This document shows positions 13,055 through 19,716 of a stretch of DNA of 19,716 nt, piece after piece. The number at the start of each line of letters is the position of its first letter. The stretch's first letter is position 1. The position numbers and the translations under genes are program-made. A model generated the notes under the pieces. That model worked only from the letters and a program-made list of their open reading frames with translations. It was not told the DNA's origin and searched no databases. Location: NCBI GenBank assembly GCA_934525405.1, contig CAKSZF010000020.1, forward strand, positions 1-19,716, in the 5' to 3' direction. The stretch is from an uncultured Faecalibacterium sp. (GTDB taxonomy: Bacteria > Bacillota > Clostridia > Oscillospirales > Ruminococcaceae).

Positions 13055-14203
13055 TCAACAGGGCTGTGCCAGCGGCAGAGTGACGGCAAAGGTAGTGCCG
13101 TTTTCGCTGCTGCTCTCCACGGTCACACCGCCGCCGTGCAGTACGGCGATCTCCCGCACAAGGGCAAGGCCAAGCCCCACGCCGCCCATCTCCCGGCTGC
13201 GGGATTTATCCACCCGGAAAAAGGGCTGGAAGATGCTGTCCCGGCAGTCTGCAGGGATGCCCGGGCCGGTATCCGTAATGCGCAGTACAGCGGTCTGCTT
13301 TTCCTGTTGCAGGGTGACACGCACCGCGCCGCCGGGGCGGTTATACTTGATGCCGTTTTCCACCAGATTGAACACCAGCCGGTAGATCAGCGCATCGCTG
13401 CCCACCATGCCCAGCTCCTCGCAATCCTGCTGCAAGGAGATGTTGCTTTTCTGGGCAAGGGGGGTCAGGTCGGTCAATATCTCCTCCACCAGCGGTGCAA
13501 GGGCAATCTGGTCGGTGCGGGAGACCGATTGCAGATTGCTCATCTCTAATAAAGTGCGCACAAGGGCGGTCAGGCGGTCCAGCTGCTCCCGCAGGGTGCT
13601 GACCAGCCCGGCGGTCTCGGCGTCCATGGCCGGGTGTTCCTCTGCAAACAGCTCCAGCTTTGTCTGCAAAATAGCCAGCGGGGTGCGCAGCTCGTGGGCG
13701 GCGTTGCCCGCGAACTGCCGCTGCAATTCAAAGGACCGCGCCAGACCATCCAGCATCCGGTTCACCGACCGGCTCAGCTGCCCAAATTCCTGCACGGTGT
13801 TTTCGTCCAGACGGGCGGTGGCAATGCTGTCCTGATTGACCCGCTGCGCCTGCTGCGCAAGCTGTTGCAACGGTTTCAGCGCTCTGCCGCTGACAAAATA
13901 AGCGATAGCCGCGCTGAGGATGGTGACCACGGCGGTGATGCACCAGCCCTTGCGACCAAAGACCACCTTTGCATCGTAGACCTCCTGCGAAAAATGCGCC
14001 AGCAGGCTGGACATTTCTTCCTGCGGGATCTCGATGGTCAGCGAATCCGCGCTGCCGGGCTGGTACTGCATCATAAAACCGTTAAGGGCATCCATGCCGG
14101 TTGCACCGGTGCGGTACAAAAGCAGATTCATGCACACGCAGGCACAGGCGATGAGCAGCGCCGTCAGCAGGGTGATGCGCCATTGCAGGGACAAACGCTT
14201 CAT
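13055..14203 (-). CDS. Sensor histidine kinase (HAMP, HisKA, HATPase)
   Basis: 382 residues. Transmembrane helix 1 is about residues 10-30, an extracytoplasmic sensor of about 55 residues follows, then helix 2 about 87-105 and a HAMP linker to about 160. The H-box QFAGNAAHELRTPLA has phosphoacceptor His170. The N-box NLVENGIKYN (Asn283), DTGPGIP (311-317), FFRVDKSRSR and GVGLGL (341-346) make a complete kinase. The ATG at 14203 overlaps the response-regulator stop (ATGA). The small sensor gives no clue to the signal; the divergent redox operon makes redox or envelope thiol state a guess. Confidence 0.92.
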   Translation of the reverse strand: MKRLSLQWRITLLTALLIACACVCMNLLLYRTGATGMDALNGFMMQYQPGSADSLTIEIPQEEMSSLLAHFSQEVYDAKVVFGRKGWCITAVVTILSAAIAYFVSGRALKPLQQLAQQAQRVNQDSIATARLDENTVQEFGQLSRSVNRMLDGLARSFELQRQFAGNAAHELRTPLAILQTKLELFAEEHPAMDAETAGLVSTLREQLDRLTALVRTLLEMSNLQSVSRTDQIALAPLVEEILTDLTPLAQKSNISLQQDCEELGMVGSDALIYRLVFNLVENGIKYNRPGGAVRVTLQQEKQTAVLRITDTGPGIPADCRDSIFQPFFRVDKSRSREMGGVGLGLALVREIAVLHGGGVTVESSSENGTTFAVTLPLAQPC

Positions 14204-14877
14204 TGTGCCTCTCCTCCGATCTCGTAGCCTTCCCCGATGCGGTTGCGGATGGGGTCGTACCCCAGCGCCGCCCGCAGCTTTTTGCGCAGGGCAGAGATAT
14301 GTACCCGGATGGAGTTGCTGAAGCTGTCCACGCTGCCGTCCCAAACGTGCTCAATGAGCTCTTCCTGACTGACCGGTCGTCCCTGATGCAGCAGCAGATA
14401 TTCCAGTACGCCACTCTCCTTCCGCGTCAGGGCAAGGTTCTGACCGTCCACCGCGGCAACGCGGCTGCGGGTGTTGAAGCTGAGCCGCCCGCAGCACAAA
14501 CATACATCCTGCTGGATGAATTTGCGCCGGGTCAGGCTGCGCACCCGGGCTTCCAGTTCTGCAAGGTGGAAGGGCTTGGAAAGATAATCGTTCGCCCCGG
14601 CATCCAGCCCCTCCACCTTATCTGCAATTTCACTGCGCGCTGATAAGATCAGCACACAGGTCTCAAGGTCGTGCTGCCGTAAGCTGCGCAGCACCTGCAT
14701 CCCGTCCACCTTGGGCAGGTTGAGGTCCAGCAGTACAAGGTCGTACCGCTCTGCCGCCAGTGCTTCCAGCGCGGCTTCGCCGTCTGCACAGGTGTCCACC
14801 TCGTACCCGGACAGCCGCAGCTTCCGGGCAATGTCCTCCCGCAGGGAGTGCTCGTCCTCTACCACCAAAAGGCGCAT
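14200..14877 (-). CDS. OmpR-family response regulator
   Basis: 225 residues. The receiver domain (1 to about 115) has Glu7-Asp8, phosphoacceptor Asp51 in DLVLLDLNLPK, and the Lys of LSKPF. The C-terminal winged helix (about 125-225) includes LTRKESGVLEYLL and SNSIRVHISALRKKL, as in OmpR/PhoB members. I chose the ATG at 14877 because the receiver fold begins MRLLVVEDE; the longer frame runs through the promoter. The site upstream (GGGTGG) is modest. It is coupled to the kinase by a 4-bp overlap. A direct repeat at 14942-14962 next to its -35 may be its own binding site. Confidence 0.92.
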   Translation of the reverse strand: MRLLVVEDEHSLREDIARKLRLSGYEVDTCADGEAALEALAAERYDLVLLDLNLPKVDGMQVLRSLRQHDLETCVLILSARSEIADKVEGLDAGANDYLSKPFHLAELEARVRSLTRRKFIQQDVCLCCGRLSFNTRSRVAAVDGQNLALTRKESGVLEYLLLHQGRPVSQEELIEHVWDGSVDSFSNSIRVHISALRKKLRAALGYDPIRNRIGEGYEIGGEAQ

Positions 14878-14916
14878 TTTGTTTTCCACCCTTCTCGTAT
14901 TATTGCGTTTTTCTTC

Positions 14917-14946
14917 ATTATAACAGATTATAGCAGACAGTGTTAA
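14917..14946 (-). promoter_or_regulatory. Promoter of the two-component system
   Basis: Minus strand TTAACA (14941-14946), 18-bp spacer, TATAAT (14917-14922). A second TATAAT lies at 14927-14932. The -35 overlaps the direct repeat at 14942-14962. Confidence 0.55.
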
Positions 14947-14962
14947 GATTCGTGTTAAGATT
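14942..14962. promoter_or_regulatory. Direct repeat GTTAAGATT-N3-GTTAAGATT, candidate response-regulator box
   Basis: Two identical 9-bp units at a 12-bp period (14942-14950, 14954-14962) lie between the divergent promoters, overlapping the regulator's own -35 and about 30 bp upstream of the -10 of the redox operon. Tandem half-sites at about one helical turn are what OmpR-family dimers bind. That this regulator binds here is inference from position. Confidence 0.55.
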
Positions 14963-14992
14963 TTCTTAGCAGAAATTTTATCCCGCATGGTG

Positions 14993-14998
14993 TATACT
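14993..14998 (+). promoter_or_regulatory. -10 element of the redox operon
   Basis: TATACT, 25 bp upstream of the first ATG. No good -35 is found 16-18 bp upstream, which is typical of promoters needing an activator; the direct repeat at 14942-14962 is suitably placed. Confidence 0.5.
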
Positions 14999-15025
14999 GG
15001 TGCCATCAAACAACAGGAGGCTATG

Positions 15026-15169
15026 ATGTTCATGACAAAAAAACAGGCGCAGCTGCTTTTGCTTGCCGCCGGGGTGCTGATGCTGCTGTTCGGCGTATGG
15101 CGGGGCGAGGCAGACACCGTATTTTCAAAGGCCATCCGGCTGTGTATGGAGTGTGTAGGCATTGGATAA
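15026..15169 (+). CDS. CD1871A family CXXC motif-containing protein
   Basis: 47 residues from the ATG at 15026. One hydrophobic helix (QAQLLLLAAGVLMLLFGVW) is followed by RGEADTVFSKAIRLCMECVGIG, ending in a CMEC (CXXC) pair near the C-terminus. This matches the small proteins named after Clostridioides difficile CD1871A, found beside 4Fe-4S and thioredoxin-like genes. The CXXC would sit outside the membrane if the N-terminus is cytoplasmic. AGGAGG is 5 nt before 15026; ATGs at 15023 and 15032 are alternatives. It overlaps the next gene by 8 bp. The role is unproved; a membrane dithiol partner in a redox relay fits. Confidence 0.75.
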   Translation: MFMTKKQAQLLLLAAGVLMLLFGVWRGEADTVFSKAIRLCMECVGIG

Positions 15170-16046
15170 GAAAAAATTAAATCCCCTCGCCCGGTTCCGG
15201 GGCTTTATACAGGCCGGGGCGACCCTTTTGACCAACATTCATCTGCCCAACTTTGCCAAAGGGACGCTGTATCAGGGCAGCGGAAAATACGTCTGCGTAC
15301 CGGGGCTGAACTGCTATTCCTGCCCGGGCGCTGCCGGTGCCTGCCCGGTGGGAGCATTTCAGGCGGTGGTGGGCTCTTCCAAATTCCGCTTTTCCTACTA
15401 CATCACCGGCATCCTCATCCTTTTCGGGGTGCTGCTGGGACGGTTCATCTGCGGTTTCCTCTGCCCGTTCGGGTGGTTTCAGGAGCTTTTGCACAAGATC
15501 CCCTCTCCCAAGCTTTCCACCAAAAAGTTAAAGCCGCTGCGCTATTTAAAGTATGCGGTGCTGCTGGTCATGGTGGTGCTGCTGCCATTGCTGGCGGTCA
15601 ACGAGCTGGGCATGGGCGACCCGTTCTTCTGCAAATATCTCTGCCCGCAGGGCGTGCTGGAAGGTGCCATTCCCCTCTCCCTGACCAATGCGGGCATCCG
15701 CGCCGCGCTGGGCAAGCTGTTCACATGGAAAGCCTGCATTCTGCTGGCAGTCATTGTGGGCAGCGTGGTGTTCTACCGCCCCTTCTGCAAGTGGCTGTGC
15801 CCGCTGGGCGCGTTCTATGCGCTGCTGAACAAGGTCTCGCTGTTCCAGATGCGCGTAGACACTCACAAATGCGTCTCCTGCGGCGCCTGTGCAAAGGCTT
15901 GCAAGATGGACGTAGACATTACCAAGACCCCCAACCACGCCGAATGTATCCGCTGCGGGATGTGCATGAAAGCCTGCCCCACAGATGCCATCCAGTACAA
16001 ATTCGGGCTGGGAGACCAATCAAACACTGAAACAACAAAGGAGTAA
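15162..16046 (+). CDS. 4Fe-4S binding membrane protein, NapH-like
   Basis: 294 residues with about four hydrophobic segments. N-terminal cysteines NCYSCPGAAGACPVG (50-64), then three CxxxCP pairs: CGFLCPFGW (97-105), CKYLCPQG (157-164), CKWLCPLG (209-216). Two ferredoxin clusters close the protein: Cys237/240/243/247 and Cys262/265/268/272. This is the NapH/NosR-like polyferredoxin layout that carries electrons through the membrane. The start is probably TTG at 15162, overlapping the CXXC-peptide stop; no ATG or ribosome-binding site lies nearby, so it depends on coupling. With the TlpA-like lipoprotein downstream it probably supplies electrons to an extracytoplasmic thiol pathway. Confidence 0.85.
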   Translation: MDKKKLNPLARFRGFIQAGATLLTNIHLPNFAKGTLYQGSGKYVCVPGLNCYSCPGAAGACPVGAFQAVVGSSKFRFSYYITGILILFGVLLGRFICGFLCPFGWFQELLHKIPSPKLSTKKLKPLRYLKYAVLLVMVVLLPLLAVNELGMGDPFFCKYLCPQGVLEGAIPLSLTNAGIRAALGKLFTWKACILLAVIVGSVVFYRPFCKWLCPLGAFYALLNKVSLFQMRVDTHKCVSCGACAKACKMDVDITKTPNHAECIRCGMCMKACPTDAIQYKFGLGDQSNTETTKE

Positions 16047-16050
16047 AACC

Positions 16051-16932
16051 ATGAAATTCAACCGTGTGACCGCACTTTTTCTTGGCCTTGTGCTGGCCTT
16101 CAGCCTTGCCGCCTGCGGGCAGGGCGCATCCTCTGCCTCTACTGCATCCTCTTCTTCCGCTTCCTCTGCGGCAGCAGAAGGCAAGACCGAGGAGCAACTG
16201 CTGGCCGAGGAAAACGAGATCCTTTCCGCAAACGATGCCCTGTGGGAGAAGGTGTTCACTTCCATGGACAAGAACGTGACTGAGACCACCCTCAGCACGA
16301 ACTACGGCGATTTTCTGCTGAGTGCCGTGGAAAAGGCAAAAGACCAGTTCTCGGATGAGGAGTACAAGACCCTGACCGCCGATGCAGAAAAGATTCGGGA
16401 TATCGAAAATCAGATCGCTGCCCTTGCTCCCGCAGAGGACACCTCTTCCAGTGCTGCCGCACAGGGCACTGCCTTCCCCCAGTTTGAGGGCAGCGATTTA
16501 GAGGGCAACCCGGTGGACAACAGCCTGTTTGCGGGCAACGCCTTTACGGTGGTGAACTTCTGGTTCAACGGCTGCAAGCCCTGCGTGGAGGAACTGGACG
16601 ACCTGAACGCCCTGAACGAAAAGGTCAAGGCACAGGGCGGCGAGGTTGTCGGCATCAACACCGAGACACTAGACGGCAACCAGCAGGGCATCGAAGCCGC
16701 CAAAAAACTGCTGGCTACAAAGGGCGCAAGCTACCGCAACATCTACTTTGCTTCCGGCAGCGAGGCCGGCAAGTTTGCACTGAACATCATGGCTTTCCCC
16801 ACCACCTACGTTTTTGACCGGGACGGCAACGTTGTGGGTCAGCCCCTGCTGGGCGGCATTGACAAGGAAGAAAACCTTGCCGCCCTGCAAAAAAATATTG
16901 ACGCCGCCCTTGCCAAGGACAGCGCCAAATAA
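16051..16932 (+). CDS. TlpA-like thioredoxin-fold lipoprotein
   Basis: 293 residues. A lipoprotein signal (MKFNRVTALFLGLVLAFSLA) ends in a lipobox with Cys22, then a Ser/Ala-rich linker. Residues about 45-125 are helical and of unknown role. From about 140 on is a TlpA/ResA-type redoxin domain: VVNFWFNGCKPC with Cys175 and Cys178, and the cis-proline at 250 in AFPTTYV. It would act on the outer face of the membrane as a thiol-disulfide reductase. AAAGGAG overlaps the stop of the 4Fe-4S gene and sits 7 nt before the ATG; the genes are 4 bp apart. Third gene of the redox operon. Confidence 0.9.
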   Translation: MKFNRVTALFLGLVLAFSLAACGQGASSASTASSSSASSAAAEGKTEEQLLAEENEILSANDALWEKVFTSMDKNVTETTLSTNYGDFLLSAVEKAKDQFSDEEYKTLTADAEKIRDIENQIAALAPAEDTSSSAAAQGTAFPQFEGSDLEGNPVDNSLFAGNAFTVVNFWFNGCKPCVEELDDLNALNEKVKAQGGEVVGINTETLDGNQQGIEAAKKLLATKGASYRNIYFASGSEAGKFALNIMAFPTTYVFDRDGNVVGQPLLGGIDKEENLAALQKNIDAALAKDSAK

Positions 16933-16945
16933 GCTATTCTCCCCT

Positions 16946-16967
16946 GCCGCCTTCGGGCGGCTTTTTT
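16946..16967 (+). terminator. Intrinsic terminator of the redox operon
   Basis: GCCGCC-TTCG-GGCGGC followed by TTTTTT, a UUCG-capped hairpin 14 bp after the stop. Confidence 0.9.
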
Positions 16968-17058
16968 GTTTGCTGCGGGCATTGCCATGCACGCCCGGGC
17001 ACCGGACGGAATACGCTGGGGCAGAAGCATACTTTTACCAGCAAAGGAGCGTATCTCC

Positions 17059-19671
17059 ATGAAAAACACCGGAACTCTCCGCATCCAGACCTTTGCGGCC
17101 CGCCAGTCTGCCCCCATGGAGGGGGTGACCGTTGCGGTGCAGGGGGACGGCTTTACCCTGCACTGCATCACCGATGCGACCGGCAGCGCCGCCGATATCC
17201 CCGTTGAAGCCCCCGCCTGCGCCCTCTCGCTGGACGAGGACAACACCACCCGCCCCTACGCCATTGTCAGCCTGACCGCCGCAAAGCCCGGCTACCGCAC
17301 CGTGCGCATTGAGGGCATCCAGATCTTTGCCGGGCAGGTAACGCTGGCGCAGCCGCAGATGCTGCCCGACACCGAGGAAGGCCGGGACATCCCGAACGCG
17401 CCCATCGTCATCCCGCCGCACGCTTTGTTTGCGGGCAGCGGCGGCAGCGGCCCGCAGCCGCGGGAAAACTGCACGCCTAGGGTGCTGGAACAGGTCATCA
17501 TCCCCAAAAATATCACGGTGCATCTGGGCAAACCGGCAGCTTCCGCCCGCAACGTGACCGTCTCCTTCCGGGATTATATCGCCAACGTTGCTTCCAGTGA
17601 GGTCTACCCCACATGGCCGGAGCAGGCACTGCGGGCGAACATCCACTGCCAGATCTCGCTGGCGCTGAACCGCATTTATACCGAGTGGTACCCCAGCAAG
17701 GGCTACACCTTCAACATTACCAACTCCACCAGCTACGACCAGTACTATGTCCACGGGCGCACGGTGTTTGAGGTGATGGTGCGCATTACGGACGATATCT
17801 TCAACACCTATCTGCGCAAGCGTGGCACGGTGAACCCCTATTATTCCGAATACTGCGACGGCAAGTCGGTCACCTGCCCCGGGCTCAAGCAGTGGGGCAC
17901 GGTGACACTGGCCAACAACGGACGCAGCGCTTTGCAGATCTTGCGCTACTACTACGGCAGCAGCATCGAGATCGTGCGCACCAAAAATATCCGCTCTATC
18001 CCGCAAAGCTACCCCGGCACCCCGCTGCGGCAGGGCAGCCGCGGCACGGCGGTATTCACCCTGCAAAGGCAGCTGAACCGCATTGCCAAGGACTACCCTT
18101 TCCTTGGCAAGCTGACGGTGGACGGCGTATTCGGCAGCCGGATGGCCGCCACAGTGCGGGCGTTCCAGAAGCAGTTCAATCTGACCGCCGATGGCGTAGT
18201 GGGGCGGCAGACATGGTACAAGATCAGCTACATCTATGTATCGGTAAAGGACCTCGCCGAGCTGACCAGCGAGGGCGAGACTTCCACCGGCACCCTGTCC
18301 AACGGCACATGGAACGACACGGTGCTGAGCACCGGTGCTTCCGGCAGCGCAGTGGAGCAGGTACAGTTCTGGCTGAACACGTTGGCGCAGTACGACAGCG
18401 CCATTCCATCCGTAAAAGTGGACGGCGTATTCGGCACCGCCACCGCCAATGCGGTACGCGCCTTCCAACGCAAATACGGCCTTACGGTGGACGGCATAGT
18501 GGGTCAGACCACTTGGAAGGAGCTGTACGACGAGTTTTTGAGCATCCAGTCCGACAACGGCACCCCCAATGCCTACCCCGGCACGCCGCTGCGGGAGGGT
18601 GCCTCCGGGCAGAATGTGCGGCTGGTGCAGTTCTGGCTGAAAATCGCACGCACCGTGTACACGAGCCTTGAAAGCGTGACCGTGGACGGAAAATTCGGCG
18701 CGGGCACGGCGGCAGCTGTTCGGCGTTTTCAGCGGTACTTCGGGCTGACGGCAGACGGGGTGGTGGGGCGCACCACATGGCAAAAGCTGTACGAGGTGTA
18801 CAACGATATCGCCAACCGGCTGCTCTCCTCTTCCCTGCGCCCCGGCGAGTACCCGGGCGTGCTGCGCACCGGCTCCACCGGCACAGCGGTGCGGGAACTG
18901 CAATTTTACCTCTACCTCATGAGCGCCTACGAGAGCAGCATCCCGCCGGTAAGCATTGACGGAAAGTTCGGCGCAGATACCGAGCGGGCGGTGCGGGCGT
19001 ACCAACGGTTTGCGGGGCTTACCGTGGACGGCGTGGTGGGGCGCACCACATGGAACTCCCTCTATGGCCGCGCCAGCCAGCTGCGTTCCTCCGGCCCGGT
19101 GGTCACCTTAAAGCGTCTGCCCTACCCCGGCTCTCCGCTGACAGTGGGCAGCAGCGGCGAAACCGTACTGTACTACAATCTGCTTTTACAGCGCATCGCC
19201 TATTATTTTTCCAGCGTGGAAGCCCCGCCCCTCGCTGACCGCTATACCGATGAGACTGCCGCTGCCACCCGCAGCGCCCAGCAGCTATTAGGGCTGGAGC
19301 AGACCGGCATTGCCGATGCCGACACCTGGACGGCGGTGGAGGCGCTGAGTTTGCAGCTGGCTGCTCACGCCCCGAATCCCGACCAGAACACCCCGCCCAG
19401 CACCGCCTACCCGGGGCGCGCCATCGCTGAGGGCAGTGCCGGGCAAGAGGTGGGACAGGTGGAGCGCTGGCTCAACCGCCGGGCACAGCTTTCCTGCGGC
19501 GAGGACTATGTGGCCGACAACAATCGTTTTGGTGCGGCAGACGCTGCCGCCGTGCGGGCTGTCCAGCAGCAGGCGGGGCTGCACCCGGTGAACGGCATCG
19601 TGTACCGGGAAACATGGTATGCTCTGCAAGCCCAGTGCGCCGACCCCTGCGGCTGCGAGAAGGAGGAATGA
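17059..19671 (+). CDS. SpoIID-like protein with six peptidoglycan-binding repeats
   Basis: 870 residues. Residues 1 to about 95 look like a small beta-sandwich (TLRIQTF...VTVAVQGDGF), a Pro-rich linker follows, then a SpoIID/LytB-like domain (about 150-310: FRDYIANVASSEVYPTWP with Glu181, ALRANIHCQISLALNRIY, YYSEYCDGKSVTCPG). From about 320 to the end are six PG_binding_1 units near 323, 424, 510, 600, 693 and 790, each with a VDGxFG...AVRAFQ...LTxDGVVGxxTW pattern; the last two are degenerate. SpoIID members are peptidoglycan lytic enzymes. There is no signal peptide or membrane helix, so export is unexplained. AAAGGAG is 9 nt before the ATG. No clear promoter found. Confidence 0.8.
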   Translation: MKNTGTLRIQTFAARQSAPMEGVTVAVQGDGFTLHCITDATGSAADIPVEAPACALSLDEDNTTRPYAIVSLTAAKPGYRTVRIEGIQIFAGQVTLAQPQMLPDTEEGRDIPNAPIVIPPHALFAGSGGSGPQPRENCTPRVLEQVIIPKNITVHLGKPAASARNVTVSFRDYIANVASSEVYPTWPEQALRANIHCQISLALNRIYTEWYPSKGYTFNITNSTSYDQYYVHGRTVFEVMVRITDDIFNTYLRKRGTVNPYYSEYCDGKSVTCPGLKQWGTVTLANNGRSALQILRYYYGSSIEIVRTKNIRSIPQSYPGTPLRQGSRGTAVFTLQRQLNRIAKDYPFLGKLTVDGVFGSRMAATVRAFQKQFNLTADGVVGRQTWYKISYIYVSVKDLAELTSEGETSTGTLSNGTWNDTVLSTGASGSAVEQVQFWLNTLAQYDSAIPSVKVDGVFGTATANAVRAFQRKYGLTVDGIVGQTTWKELYDEFLSIQSDNGTPNAYPGTPLREGASGQNVRLVQFWLKIARTVYTSLESVTVDGKFGAGTAAAVRRFQRYFGLTADGVVGRTTWQKLYEVYNDIANRLLSSSLRPGEYPGVLRTGSTGTAVRELQFYLYLMSAYESSIPPVSIDGKFGADTERAVRAYQRFAGLTVDGVVGRTTWNSLYGRASQLRSSGPVVTLKRLPYPGSPLTVGSSGETVLYYNLLLQRIAYYFSSVEAPPLADRYTDETAAATRSAQQLLGLEQTGIADADTWTAVEALSLQLAAHAPNPDQNTPPSTAYPGRAIAEGSAGQEVGQVERWLNRRAQLSCGEDYVADNNRFGAADAAAVRAVQQQAGLHPVNGIVYRETWYALQAQCADPCGCEKEE

Positions 19672-19674
19672 GGG

Positions 19675-19716
19675 ATGGCACGCCTTTTGATCTATGACGC
19701 CTACGAAAACAAGGTG
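19675..19716 (+). CDS. Start of an unidentified gene (partial, runs off window)
   Basis: ATG at 19675 opens a frame reading MARLLIYDAYENKV to the window edge (14 codons). GGAGG within the last codons of the preceding gene serves as ribosome-binding site, and the ATG is 3 bp past that stop, so both are probably one operon. Too short to assign a family. Confidence 0.6.
   Translation, partial: MARLLIYDAYENKV

Noticed and set aside
17035..19005. Long open frame on the minus strand across the SpoIID-like gene
   Set aside because: Shadow of a strongly supported gene with repeated domains; composition and lack of start signals argue against it.

Overview
The window looks like a GC-rich Gram-positive anaerobe of the Clostridia, most likely Faecalibacterium or a close Oscillospiraceae relative. 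The pointers are the direct DapL route to meso-diaminopimelate, an archaeal/eukaryote-type prolyl-tRNA synthetase, PPi-type phosphofructokinases, a CD1871A-type CXXC peptide beside a 4Fe-4S protein, and short structured repeats of a kind I associate with Faecalibacterium. The genus is inference; the families are read from the sequence.

Layout, left to right. (1) 1-455 (-): start of a YhcH/YjgK/YiaL-family gene, cut by the window edge. (2) 456-1012: two structured repeats carrying pieces of a tRNA 3' end, then tRNA-Tyr (-) with encoded CCA, its own promoter and a terminator. (3) 1192-3732 (-): two tandem phosphofructokinase genes. A compact divergent promoter region separates them from a membrane-anchored SGNH hydrolase (4072-5088, +). 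(4) 5164-7181 (-): a YtrA-type GntR regulator, ABC ATPase, ABC-2 permease and small membrane protein in one tightly coupled operon, with a palindromic operator on its promoter. (5) 7315-9520 (-): dapF then dapL, with a palindromic miniature repeat between them. (6) 9797-11596 (+): acpP and proS, divergent from dapF. (7) 11659-11977: a small peptide gene with a sequestered ribosome-binding site and a convergent antisense RNA, arranged like a type I toxin-antitoxin locus. (8) 11976-12857 (-): a LacX-like aldose epimerase. (9) 13055-14877 (-): an OmpR-family two-component system. It is divergent from (10) 15026-16932 (+): a CXXC peptide, a NapH-like polyferredoxin membrane protein and a TlpA-like lipoprotein, probably a redox relay. 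A direct repeat in the shared intergenic region could let the response regulator control both sides. (11) 17059-19671 (+): an 870-residue SpoIID-like protein with six peptidoglycan-binding repeats and no signal peptide, followed by the first codons of another gene.

Most of the window is ordinary core metabolism and envelope genes. The least ordinary part is the small peptide/antisense locus at 11659-11977. Next are the tRNA-Tyr-derived repeats at 531-866 and the two-component/redox intergenic region. Most of the promoters proposed here have two hexamers 17 bp apart; none has been tested.
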